A stretch of DNA of 64,000 nt. Source: DAMCZI01 sp032095175 (GTDB taxonomy: Bacteria > Bacillota > Clostridia > Clostridiales > Caloramatoraceae). Below, one piece after another: positions 51,839-60,198 of the stretch; the stretch's first letter is position 1, and each line of letters starts with the position of its first letter. The DNA is taken from positions 18,488-82,487 of the forward strand of contig DAMCZI010000022.1 in the NCBI GenBank assembly GCA_032095175.1. The letters are read 5' to 3'. The notes beneath the pieces are model-generated. The model did no database searches. It saw only the letters and a list, made by a program, of their open reading frames with translations, and was not told the origin of the DNA. A program made the translations under genes and the position numbers.

Positions 51839-51949
51839 GATACAACACACAAATTCTATACATTCCATCTTTCCAAACACCCTAGGGTTAAACCAGCTTC
51901 GCAGGGTTGTTTGGAAAGACATAATGTAAGAATTTTAGTGTGTTGTATC
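51839..51949 (-). repeat. Intercistronic 41-bp inverted repeat
   Basis: Arms 51839-51879 and 51908-51949 match except for a few bases and one insertion; the loop contains CCCTAGGG and GCAGGG. The right arm covers the last codons of the mesaconase beta gene. It separates mesaconase from lyase genes and could tune their relative expression or mark an inserted element. Confidence 0.75.
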
Positions 51950-52492
51950 CAGATACTCCCTCTGTCCTATTTCATAGTAGTTATTGCCTTCACTATCAAT
52001 AACAACTACTACAGGAAGATCCTCTACGTATAGCTTTCTTATTGCTTCTGACTGTAAATCCTCATATGCAATAAGTTCCGCAGTCTTTACCCTCTTTCCA
52101 ACAAGGGCTGCCGCTCCACCTATTGCAGCAAAGTAAACAGCACCATGCTTTTTCATTGCCTCAACAACCTCAGCATTTCTGTATCCCTTTCCTATCATTC
52201 CCCTTAGTCCCTGTTCTATAAGTGTTGGGGCATAGGGGTCCATTCTATAGCTTGTTGTTGGGCCTGCTGAACCTATTGGCTGACCTTCCTTTGCAGGTGT
52301 TGGTCCAACATAATATATAACCTGATCCTTTATATCAAATGGAAGTTCCTTTCCATCCTTCAAAAGATCCACAAGTCTCTTATGAGCAGCATCCCTTGCA
52401 GTATATATATATCCTGTTATAAGAACGCTATCTCCAGCCTTTAAATCCTTTATTTTCTCCATTGTAAGGGGAGTTGTAATCCTCTTTTCCAC
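51935..52492 (-). CDS. Mesaconase (fumarase class I type) beta subunit
   Basis: A 185-residue FumB-type C-terminal domain: LKAGDSVLITGYIYTARDAA, PIGSAGPTTSYRMDPYAPTL, VYFAAIGGAAAL and LPVVVVIDSEGNNYYE. With the alpha subunit it hydrates mesaconate to (S)-citramalate; fumarase activity is also possible. Assignment to mesaconate is from context. Confidence 0.87.
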   Translation of the reverse strand: MEKRITTPLTMEKIKDLKAGDSVLITGYIYTARDAAHKRLVDLLKDGKELPFDIKDQVIYYVGPTPAKEGQPIGSAGPTTSYRMDPYAPTLIEQGLRGMIGKGYRNAEVVEAMKKHGAVYFAAIGGAAALVGKRVKTAELIAYEDLQSEAIRKLYVEDLPVVVVIDSEGNNYYEIGQREYLDTTH

Positions 52493-52592
52493 AATAACCC
52501 TCCTATCCTTATTCCATATTTATTTACTAATTTCTCTTCTTACTAAGGCTATCCTCTACTCTAACCTCTTACTTCTTACTTCTTACCTCTAA

Positions 52593-53435
52593 TTAAAGCT
52601 CTGCTTCCTTATGTCTTGTTGCATGGCAATTTATATTAACTGCAACAGGAAGTCCTGCAATATGTGTTGCATAGGTTTCTATGTTAACAGCAAGTGCTGT
52701 TGTTCTTCCACCAAAGCCCTGTGGTCCTATTCCAAGCTTATTTATCTCCTCAAGAAGTTCTGCTTCAAGCTTCTCATAGTATGGGTTTGAATTTCTAACA
52801 TCAGTTGATCTTAAAAGAGCTTTCTTTGCAAGATAAGCTGATTTCTCAAAGGTTCCTCCAATTCCTATTCCAACAACTATTGGTGGGCATGGATTAGGTC
52901 CAGCTTCCTTTACAACCTTTAATACGAAGTTCTTTACACCCTCTACTCCATCTGCCGGCTTTAACATCTTGATCTGGCTCATGTTTTCGCTTCCAAAGCC
53001 CTTTGGAGCAATTGTTATCTTAAAACCATCACCAGTTACTATATTGTAGTGGATTATTGCTGGTGTATTGTCCTTTGTGTTTACTCTTTCAAGCGGGTCA
53101 TTAACAACGGATTTTCTAAGATATCCTTCAGAATATCCCTGTCTTACACCTTCGTTTATTGCATCCTCAATGCTTCCTCCAACTATGTGGACATCCTGAC
53201 CCATTTCAACAAAAACAACTGCCATTCCTGTATCCTGGCACATTGGTCTGTTTTCATTGGCAGCAATATCAGCATTTTCAGTTAATATGTCCAATATATT
53301 CTGAGCAACAGGGAAAGTTTCCTTTTCCTTAGCATCAGCAAATCTTCTTCTCATATCCTCTGAAAGAAAATAATTAGCATCTATACAGAGTTTCTTAACT
53401 GTTTCGGTTATTTTTGAAACATGCACTTCTCTCAT
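52593..53435 (-). CDS. Mesaconase (fumarase class I type) alpha subunit
   Basis: A 280-residue [4Fe-4S] subunit. Cluster ligands likely include Cys in MCQDTGMAVVF, in GPNPCPPIVVGIGIGG and in VNINCHATRH. AAAGGAGG precedes ATG at 53435; the in-frame upstream 49 codons are non-coding. Two-subunit class I fumarases of this length are the known mesaconases of glutamate fermenters. Confidence 0.87.
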   Translation of the reverse strand: MREVHVSKITETVKKLCIDANYFLSEDMRRRFADAKEKETFPVAQNILDILTENADIAANENRPMCQDTGMAVVFVEMGQDVHIVGGSIEDAINEGVRQGYSEGYLRKSVVNDPLERVNTKDNTPAIIHYNIVTGDGFKITIAPKGFGSENMSQIKMLKPADGVEGVKNFVLKVVKEAGPNPCPPIVVGIGIGGTFEKSAYLAKKALLRSTDVRNSNPYYEKLEAELLEEINKLGIGPQGFGGRTTALAVNIETYATHIAGLPVAVNINCHATRHKEAEL

Positions 53436-53502
53436 AATAAGCCTCCTTTGCATACATGAATGCAGGACTGTCCTTAATACAGTCCTGCATGGAATAAATT
53501 CT

Positions 53503-54798
53503 TTATTTTGTTGCTGCTGCTTCACAACCACATCCACAGCCGCAGTTGCACTTTCTCTTTGCTCTAGCCTTTGCAAGGGCAAGTACTCTATTCATTTCGT
53601 TGTATACAATCATGAATCCTTCGTCAACACCCATTCCTGGCTTAGCAAGGCACTGATCTGCGCCGCATGCTATTGCAATGTTTGTACATACCTGTGCTGA
53701 ACGGTCAGTTTCGTTACAAGTTCCTCCACAGTATGCTCCAACACCATGCTTCTTGCAGTAAAGTATTGATTCTACTATATTGTTAACTCCACCAAGGTCT
53801 GGAGTCTTAATCTGTATCATATCGGCAGCCTGTTCATCTGTGAATAGCTTTATGTCATCCCAAGTGTTGCACCATTCATCAGCAACTAGTTCTACCTTTA
53901 TATTCTTTCTCTTAAGAGCATCTCTTAATGCCTTTAATGCCTTCCACTGTCCTTCTCTTTCCTCAACGTCCATAGGTCCTTCGATTCTAAGTGTAAGAGG
54001 TGATGCTGCCTTTTCAAGTTCTCCAAGGTAGTCTGCCATCTTTTCTGAATCATTGTTAAATGCAATGCCTATTGTTCCATAAACATCTATATGAAGTACA
54101 GGCATGTAGTCCTCTGATGTTCTTAACTGCATTATTCTGTCTCTTAACCACTTAACATATTCCTTAAGTATTTCTCCGTTCTTTCCAAGCTTTTCTTCAA
54201 CGTTGTTTATAAGTGCATGTGGAAGTACATTTGCTCCCTTTATAATCATCTTATCAACGTTGTTGTATCTGTCATCACCTGATTGAGTGAATATTGGAAT
54301 CATCTTGAAATCAACGCCTGTATTGTATTCATCTCTTATAACCTCAGCCATTGTAACCTTCTTTGCCTTTGCAGCTGCATCAAGTATTGCCTGAGTTACA
54401 CCGTATCTTATAGCAGTATGAAGTCTCTTTCCATTAACTAGCATATGATCAATTTCTTCAGCAACTTCTCTAAAGGAAGTAAGTTCTCTTCCTACAAGCT
54501 TTGGAGCTATTTCCTTCTCTATTACAGGGATGAAATCCTTTGCAAGGAATAATGGATCTCTTCCACCTGCTCCTGAATACTGAACTGCTGCACAATCACC
54601 ATGTGCTACCTGTCCGTCTTCTAGTACAAGCATAACTGATATTGATTCTCCTGCCTGTCTTACCTTTGTAAATCCATCTGTAACAGCCTCTCCAACATAA
54701 GTGAAGCCATCATGCTTTGCTCCCTTTTTGATTGCTCTCTGATCATCAAAATAGAATCCTGTTCTACCTGCAGAACATACTACATCTACTATTTTCAT
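53503..54798 (-). CDS. mal: Methylaspartate ammonia-lyase with Cys-rich tail
   Basis: A 431-residue enolase-superfamily enzyme converting (2S,3S)-3-methylaspartate to mesaconate plus ammonia. Catalytic lysine in IQIKTPDLGGVNN; His in NVLPHALINN; Mg ligands in LHIDVYGTIG, LRIEGPMD and ELVADEWCN. The last residues CNCGCGCGCEAAATK add five cysteines, a tail beyond the roughly 413-residue clostridial enzyme. Confidence 0.95.
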   Translation of the reverse strand: MKIVDVVCSAGRTGFYFDDQRAIKKGAKHDGFTYVGEAVTDGFTKVRQAGESISVMLVLEDGQVAHGDCAAVQYSGAGGRDPLFLAKDFIPVIEKEIAPKLVGRELTSFREVAEEIDHMLVNGKRLHTAIRYGVTQAILDAAAKAKKVTMAEVIRDEYNTGVDFKMIPIFTQSGDDRYNNVDKMIIKGANVLPHALINNVEEKLGKNGEILKEYVKWLRDRIMQLRTSEDYMPVLHIDVYGTIGIAFNNDSEKMADYLGELEKAASPLTLRIEGPMDVEEREGQWKALKALRDALKRKNIKVELVADEWCNTWDDIKLFTDEQAADMIQIKTPDLGGVNNIVESILYCKKHGVGAYCGGTCNETDRSAQVCTNIAIACGADQCLAKPGMGVDEGFMIVYNEMNRVLALAKARAKRKCNCGCGCGCEAAATK

Positions 54799-54835
54799 TG
54801 TTTACTCCCCCAATTTTAGTTATTTATATTAAAAT

Positions 54836-56290
54836 TTACTTTTCTGGTCTTCCGATTAATACACCCTTACCTACTGCAAATATATCATCTACAACCATCT
54901 GGAAGCTAACTTCTCTTCCTTCAAACTTTCCTCTTTCTTCAAGAAGCTTTCTGTTAAATTCCTTTATTTCCTTTGTAAATGGTATATTCCCAAACTCAAG
55001 ATATCTTACTGCACCATTGTTATCTCTTGCTGGTAATATCTTACCTGCATTGAATTTACTTGGAGCAAATGGTATATCCATTGCACCTGTTTCAAATGCC
55101 TTAACTGTTCCAATTGCTAAGTCTCCATTTCCTAATTCAAGTACCTTATCTAGTATGCACTTTGTTTCAGCTTTTATAAGCTCAATTTCAGCCTGAAGTT
55201 CCTTTGACATTGGAAGTCTCTGTCCTCTTAACAGGTTTAAAGTTTCCTTTGTTGCCTTTATTCCGCTTGCATTTGCTTCCTTTGTAGGTATTCCTATTGC
55301 TTCATGAGGAGTCTTTACTATAACCTTTGTTGCTCCTGCAAGTGCAGCTGTAGCTGAACCATAGGAAATAACTCCAAATGCCTTTGATTCATCTGCTGGG
55401 AAGCCTCCCATCCACTGATGGAATACTGTTGTTAAGTCTATATCATAGCCATATTCTTTAAAGTATTCAGTTGCCTGTTCCTCTAATGCTCTTAATGCTG
55501 CAACGTCCTGAACAAGGTTTCCACACTGTCCATATCCTAATGTTAAGTTCTTAACTCCCTGCTCTGCTGCAAGTAAACCTTCTATTATTGCAACTGCATT
55601 TGACATACTTGCTGGGACAAGAGTTCCTGTAAGAGGTCCAAATGGTTCTCTGTTAATACTTACTCCCATTTCCTCATACATTCCAACAAGTCTGTCGCAG
55701 TACTGCCAGTCAAGTAATGATTTTTCAAGACTAACTGACTTTGCATATGGGATGTTGTATGAAATTCCGCCACCTTCATTTGATGTCCATCCGCCAGCAT
55801 GTATTATTTCTGTAAGAAGTCTGGCATCTGGTGTACCATGTCTTGCTTCAAGTGGAAGATCAACTGCCTCATAAACTCTTCTACAGCCCTCTACGCCATG
55901 GTTTACTGCTGGGAAGCCGTTAAGTAGTGAACGTCCTGCCTTCTTGCTTTCCTCTATACCAACTTCACATTCATTATATCTGTTTAATCTCGAATAGCTG
56001 TCTATTGTTGATGGAAGTAAATCAGCTCCACCTTCATTTTGAAGGTGTAAAAGAAGCTCTATATGAGCATCAACTAATGCAACTCCTGCTCTTGGCTGTG
56101 CAAGAGTTATTCCCTCTTTCTTTGCCTTTAGAAGTTTTGCTGGGAAGCTTTTATGTTCTGGAACGCTCTTTAAAAACTCTGCTGAAGCTTCTAGATTCTC
56201 AACATCCTTTCCTGTAGGCCACTGTCTTAATACCTCTTCCCTTACTTTAAAAAACTCTTCTTTGGTCCACTTTTTATTCCTAAGTTCCAT
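54836..56290 (-). CDS. glmE: Glutamate mutase E (large) subunit
   Basis: A 484-residue TIM-barrel subunit binding glutamate and, with GlmS, coenzyme B12. Motifs seen: TPDARLLTEIIHAGGWTSNE, NREPFGPLTGTLVPASMSNA and LTLGYGQCGNLVQDVAALR. It converts glutamate to 3-methylaspartate. Length matches the family. Confidence 0.95.
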   Translation of the reverse strand: MELRNKKWTKEEFFKVREEVLRQWPTGKDVENLEASAEFLKSVPEHKSFPAKLLKAKKEGITLAQPRAGVALVDAHIELLLHLQNEGGADLLPSTIDSYSRLNRYNECEVGIEESKKAGRSLLNGFPAVNHGVEGCRRVYEAVDLPLEARHGTPDARLLTEIIHAGGWTSNEGGGISYNIPYAKSVSLEKSLLDWQYCDRLVGMYEEMGVSINREPFGPLTGTLVPASMSNAVAIIEGLLAAEQGVKNLTLGYGQCGNLVQDVAALRALEEQATEYFKEYGYDIDLTTVFHQWMGGFPADESKAFGVISYGSATAALAGATKVIVKTPHEAIGIPTKEANASGIKATKETLNLLRGQRLPMSKELQAEIELIKAETKCILDKVLELGNGDLAIGTVKAFETGAMDIPFAPSKFNAGKILPARDNNGAVRYLEFGNIPFTKEIKEFNRKLLEERGKFEGREVSFQMVVDDIFAVGKGVLIGRPEK

Positions 56291-56304
56291 AAGTATTCCT
56301 CCCG

Positions 56305-57693
56305 TTATGCTTTAACAATATATTTTTTCATTATTCTTATTGCTATATCAGGATACTTCTCTGCAAGAAGTCCCATTGATGAAAGTATATAAGTTTTATC
56401 TATCATTATCTCAGGATTCATTGGTTTTAGGTAATTTGGGCTTTCCATGTTGAAAAGTCCTGCACCAAGTATCCTTTTTGGATTAACACTGTGTACCAGA
56501 ACTCCTCCAGTACCTATAAGATACTTTGTATTTAAAAGGTCTTTTCCAACCTGTGAATATATTACACCCATTGGGGTATAAACACTTTCTATATATCCAA
56601 CATGTCTTTCCATTGCAAGCTCTGTTGCAACCATTCCCATCGCCTCATCAAAGGCAATCTCTTCTTCTGTTTGAGGTATTATGTTTACATTGTTTTGTAG
56701 GTATTTACATCTTTCTTCAATATCAAATTTAGTATCTGGTACATGCTTTTTAATTTTTTTGGTAGTTGCTGCTTCCCATAGGGATATGGCACTAACCCTC
56801 ATTCCAAGATCCCCTTCAACGGTTCTTTTAGCATAGGGTTCCTGTAAGCCTCTAAGAGTTGCCCCTGCCTTTGTAGGTTCACCACTTGCTATGGAGTGAA
56901 CATCAGTTGTGGCTCCTCCTATATCTATAACAATCAGGTCTCCTATACCTTCTTCCTTATCAGTTCCATCTGCAAGTACCCTTGCAGCCTTTAAAACCGC
57001 TGCTGGAGTTGGCATAAGTATTCCGCTTATGAAGTCTTCAGCTTTTTTCATGCCCTTAGCTTCAACTATCTTTGCCATAAATATCTTTCTTATTACTTCT
57101 CTTGCTGGTTCAACATTTATAACATTTAATCTTGGCATTACATTTTCTGTTGCTTCATAATATATATTTTTTTCTTTAAATAAGTCCTCTATTTCATCTC
57201 TTGCATTCTTATTTCCCGCTACAACTATTGGAACATCCTTAATGTTATCTGCAATCAATTTAGCGTTGTGTATAATACAATCCTTATTTCCACCATCAGT
57301 TCCACCTGCAAGAAGTATAATATCAGGGTTTTTTGACTTTATTTCATTCATCTCGCTTCTTGAAAGCTCATAGCTGTAAACTCCAAGTATTCTAGCACCT
57401 GCTCCGAGAGCTGCTCTTTTAGCTGCCTCTGCTGTAAGCTCTGGTACAAGTCCTACTGCTATCATCTTTAGACCGCCAGCAGCACTGCTGCAGGCAAGCT
57501 TATCAACGAAGTTGATATCGAGCCCCTTCATATCTTCTTGAAGCTTTTCATATGCATTGTTAAAACCTATCATTATATCTGTATTTACGGTAGTCAAATC
57601 CTTTGCTGTTGCTATTATTTCTTCCTTTTCCAAGTCAACTGCAGTAAGCTTTGTATAGGTACTACCAAAGTCTAGTAATAATATGGCATCCAT
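56305..57693 (-). CDS. glmL: Glutamate mutase reactivation protein GlmL (MutL)
   Basis: A 462-residue ASKHA-type ATPase: ILLLDFGSTYTKLTAVDLEK start, LLAGGTDGGNKDCI, and IVIDIGGATTDVHS. It is thought to repair or load the mutase cofactor. Located between glmS and glmE as in known operons. Confidence 0.93.
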   Translation of the reverse strand: MDAILLLDFGSTYTKLTAVDLEKEEIIATAKDLTTVNTDIMIGFNNAYEKLQEDMKGLDINFVDKLACSSAAGGLKMIAVGLVPELTAEAAKRAALGAGARILGVYSYELSRSEMNEIKSKNPDIILLAGGTDGGNKDCIIHNAKLIADNIKDVPIVVAGNKNARDEIEDLFKEKNIYYEATENVMPRLNVINVEPAREVIRKIFMAKIVEAKGMKKAEDFISGILMPTPAAVLKAARVLADGTDKEEGIGDLIVIDIGGATTDVHSIASGEPTKAGATLRGLQEPYAKRTVEGDLGMRVSAISLWEAATTKKIKKHVPDTKFDIEERCKYLQNNVNIIPQTEEEIAFDEAMGMVATELAMERHVGYIESVYTPMGVIYSQVGKDLLNTKYLIGTGGVLVHSVNPKRILGAGLFNMESPNYLKPMNPEIMIDKTYILSSMGLLAEKYPDIAIRIMKKYIVKA

Positions 57694-57709
57694 TATATCA
57701 CCCTCAAAT

Positions 57710-58120
57710 TTACTCTATACCAAGATCATGTTTTAAATCTATAATTCCAGTTTCAGGGGAAGTTCCTGGACCGTATACTCTGTTAAAGCCCATATCTAAA
57801 AATCTCTTTTCAACCTCAGCCCAATCCTGCTTTCCTACAACAAGGTTTCCACCTGCATATAATAGTATTCCCTTTAGTCCTGCTTCATCACATTTTTCTC
57901 TTAAGCCTCTGCAGTCTATTTCTCCATGTCCATATAGAGATGAGACAAGTATTGCATCTGCGTTTGTTTCAACTGCTGCGTTTATGAAATCCTCCTGTGG
58001 ACTTAAAACGCCTATATTAATAACATTAAAGCCTGCCTGTGTATATGCATGATCTAGTATTTTGTTGCCAACTGCATGGCAATCTGAACCAATAACCCCA
58101 AGTACAACTGTCTTTTTCAT
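57710..58120 (-). CDS. glmS: Glutamate mutase S (B12-binding) subunit
   Basis: A 136-residue cobalamin-binding subunit with the DxHxxG ligand motif in GVIGSDCHAVGNKILDHA and the nucleotide-tail segments ILVSSLYGHGEID and LYAGGNLVVGK. GGGAGG is 6 nt from ATG 58120. The His is the lower axial ligand of cobalt. Confidence 0.95.
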   Translation of the reverse strand: MKKTVVLGVIGSDCHAVGNKILDHAYTQAGFNVINIGVLSPQEDFINAAVETNADAILVSSLYGHGEIDCRGLREKCDEAGLKGILLYAGGNLVVGKQDWAEVEKRFLDMGFNRVYGPGTSPETGIIDLKHDLGIE

Positions 58121-58141
58121 AATAATCCTCCCTCGCATCCT

Positions 58142-59110
58142 TTAAATAATGTTTCTTACTTCAATTATCTTTGACATAATTGCCTTTACAGAACCCTGAT
58201 CAAGGTTATAGTCAAAGCTTATGACTTCTTTTTTGCCTAAGGCTAATTTTTTTACTTCTTCTCGCCTTCCCGGGGATACAATCATAACATCACTTGAATT
58301 GATAACCTTGATTATATCCTCCTGAATTCTGCTTATTGTTTCAACTATTATTAAATTGTCCAATCCTGCAGATTTTAAAGCGTTTTCCACTTTGAATTGA
58401 AATTCCTTTGATATACACACAAGTCCAAATCTTGTTTCCTTTGGATATCTTGCAATCTTTACTATAGCTTCAAGACATGGATTTATGGCAACCCCTAGAA
58501 CCTCCTTTTTTATATCGGATGTCAGTTCCTTTACCTCGTTGACATGATTAAAAGTCGCAATTATAAGCTGTGCCTCATCTAAGGCCTTCTGGACCCCCTC
58601 TGTTCTATTTCCAAGGTCCGATACAACTAGTGGTATGACATTAAGACTTGTAGCTCGACTTAGCTCTCTTGAAAAAGCTTTTGCTTGTTCAATGTTGCAT
58701 TCAACAAATACAGCATTTATTCTTTTAATGTATTCTTCTCTTTCCCTTATTCTCTCCTGAACAAGAGCTAGAAATTCCTTAGGTTCAAGACCAGTTTCCA
58801 AGGCTTCCTCGAGACCAAGGTCTATTATCTTTAAAAGCTTATCCTTTAAATTGTGCTGCTTCCAAGGTTTTGCCTCCTCTGCAACAAATGTTCCCCTTCC
58901 TTGATATGATGTAAGAACACCTTCCTGCTCTAAGAGATTATATGCAGCACTTATAGTGTTCCTGCTGGTATTTAATCTTTGAGCAAGCTCCCTTTCGGTG
59001 GGCATTTTTGTCCCTATTTTCAGGCTGCCATTCTTTATTTCATTCATTATTCGATTCTTAACCTGTATGTAAATAGGAACTCCACTTTTTCTATCAATAC
59101 TAATGTTCAT
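58142..59110 (-). CDS. GntR-family regulator of the glutamate fermentation cluster
   Basis: A 322-residue protein with an N-terminal winged helix (GVPIYIQVKNRIMNEIKNGS, ELAQRLNTSRNTISAAYNLL) and a 230-residue C-terminal domain of unclear family that probably senses a ligand (glutamate pathway intermediate is inference). ATG 59110 follows GGGGAGGTG. First gene of the run to glsA, so probable autoregulator. Confidence 0.82.
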   Translation of the reverse strand: MNISIDRKSGVPIYIQVKNRIMNEIKNGSLKIGTKMPTERELAQRLNTSRNTISAAYNLLEQEGVLTSYQGRGTFVAEEAKPWKQHNLKDKLLKIIDLGLEEALETGLEPKEFLALVQERIREREEYIKRINAVFVECNIEQAKAFSRELSRATSLNVIPLVVSDLGNRTEGVQKALDEAQLIIATFNHVNEVKELTSDIKKEVLGVAINPCLEAIVKIARYPKETRFGLVCISKEFQFKVENALKSAGLDNLIIVETISRIQEDIIKVINSSDVMIVSPGRREEVKKLALGKKEVISFDYNLDQGSVKAIMSKIIEVRNII

Positions 59111-59156
59111 AGTTTCACCTCCCCACCAAATTGGCATATTGGATTAAGCCATTTAC

Positions 59157-59186
59157 ATTGTAGCACAATACCATTTATTAAAACAA
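59157..59186 (-). promoter_or_regulatory. Candidate promoter of the glm-mal-cit cluster
   Basis: On the minus strand TTGTTT (59181-59186), 18-bp spacer, TACAAT (59157-59162), about 47 bp before the GntR start. An 11-bp inverted repeat (ATCCCCTAAAA at 59193-59203 with its complement at 59222-59232) lies just upstream and may be a regulator site. Confidence 0.5.
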
Positions 59187-59294
59187 ATAATCATCCCCTA
59201 AAATAACCGAATATATGCTCCTTTTAGGGGATATACACTGTTTTTATATGAAATTGTCCCATTTTTCTGCCATTTATTCGATTATTCACCCAAA

Positions 59295-59315
59295 TAAAAA
59301 GGAGCCTATGGCTCC
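59295..59315 (-). terminator. Terminator at the end of the unknown gene
   Basis: GGAGCC/GGCTCC stem (59301-59306 and 59310-59315) followed on the minus strand by TTTTTATTT. It overlaps the last codons of the gene at 59306. Confidence 0.8.
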
Positions 59316-59893
59316 ATTAAACTTAATTCATGTGTACTTGTATACAATCCATTATCCTTTACTTTTTTCATTGTATACATCAATCCATTAATCCTTTTTG
59401 TATACAATTCAAGTCCAATTTTTAGGTCATTTATCTCATCCTGGCACTTCTCTATAAATGTTTCTTCATCAATATCCCTAATCTTAATATCAAATGTGTT
59501 AGAGTAGTTATTGGCACCTATTTCAATTCCAATTGGCTTCCCATTTACTGCCCCATATATTCTCTTGTTCCACACCTTTTTAAACTCATTGTCAACTTCC
59601 TTTAATACAACAATATCCTCTATTTCCCCTCCTATATGCTTCTCAATGGACTCAATAATGGCATAGTACATATACATGGATGCCTTTAATGGTCTTTTCA
59701 CCTCTAATATATCCCTATGTTTCATTATCTTTTCTTCCCAATCATAATCATATATCAATTGGACCTCATCAAAGGGTGCCATTATCTTTTCTCCCGAAGA
59801 AAGCCTTCCAATGACACCATCCAATGAAATATGAATAACATTAATAATGCAATTATAGTTTGGGTGACTTTCATATAGTATCCTTGCTTTCAT
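59306..59893 (-). CDS. Unrecognised 195-residue protein
   Basis: Starts MKARILYESHPNYNCIINVI at ATG 59893 behind AGAGGTGATATT. A beta-rich N-terminal part is followed by a helical C-terminal part (ECFIEKCQ-like, then IGLELYTKRINGLMYTMKKV). No known motif. It is directly downstream of leader element copy 2, like citC. Confidence 0.6.
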   Translation of the reverse strand: MKARILYESHPNYNCIINVIHISLDGVIGRLSSGEKIMAPFDEVQLIYDYDWEEKIMKHRDILEVKRPLKASMYMYYAIIESIEKHIGGEIEDIVVLKEVDNEFKKVWNKRIYGAVNGKPIGIEIGANNYSNTFDIKIRDIDEETFIEKCQDEINDLKIGLELYTKRINGLMYTMKKVKDNGLYTSTHELSLMEP

Positions 59894-59907
59894 AATATCA
59901 CCTCTAT

Positions 59908-60028
59908 CTATATGTTTCGAATAAATGCTTCTCCATTGTTTGACCCAAAACATTTATTCGAAATTATATTCCTTGATTCATAAATCGCAATGTATATTAT
60001 TACAAATCTTTATTGCGATTTATATATA
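59908..60028 (-). repeat. 121-nt structured leader element, copy 2
   Basis: Same element as copy 1, again 14 nt before a start codon, with the same GTGATATTA-type ribosome region. Its main stem has GAATAAATG/CATTTATTC where copy 1 has GCATAAATG/CATTTATGC, a compensatory C-G to A-T change. The second stem AAATCGCAAT/ATTGCGATTT is perfect. Confidence 0.85.
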
Positions 60029-60113
60029 GAAACACACTATAGCTAATATAAACAATACATTCTATTCTATCAACATTCATGCTCTTGTTCAAATGCAATT
60101 CAAGGCAGAAGTG

Positions 60114-60192
60114 CCAGACACGTGGCAAGTGGCAAGTTGTATAACATTGGATAATCCAACATTATACAACTTGCCACTTGCCACGTGTCTGG
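60114..60192 (-). repeat. 37-bp inverted repeat after the surface protein gene
   Basis: Arms 60114-60150 and 60156-60192 pair except for two positions; loop ATAAT. Each arm contains the short tandem GGCAAGTGGCAAGT. The element abuts the stop codon at 60199 and could form an extremely stable RNA hairpin for termination or protection. Confidence 0.85.
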
Positions 60193-60198
60193 TACTAG

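Noticed and set aside
53436..53582. 49-codon extension of the mesaconase alpha subunit
   Set aside because: Gln-rich reading of the Mal gene end in another frame and the intergenic DNA; AAAGGAGG marks the start at 53435.
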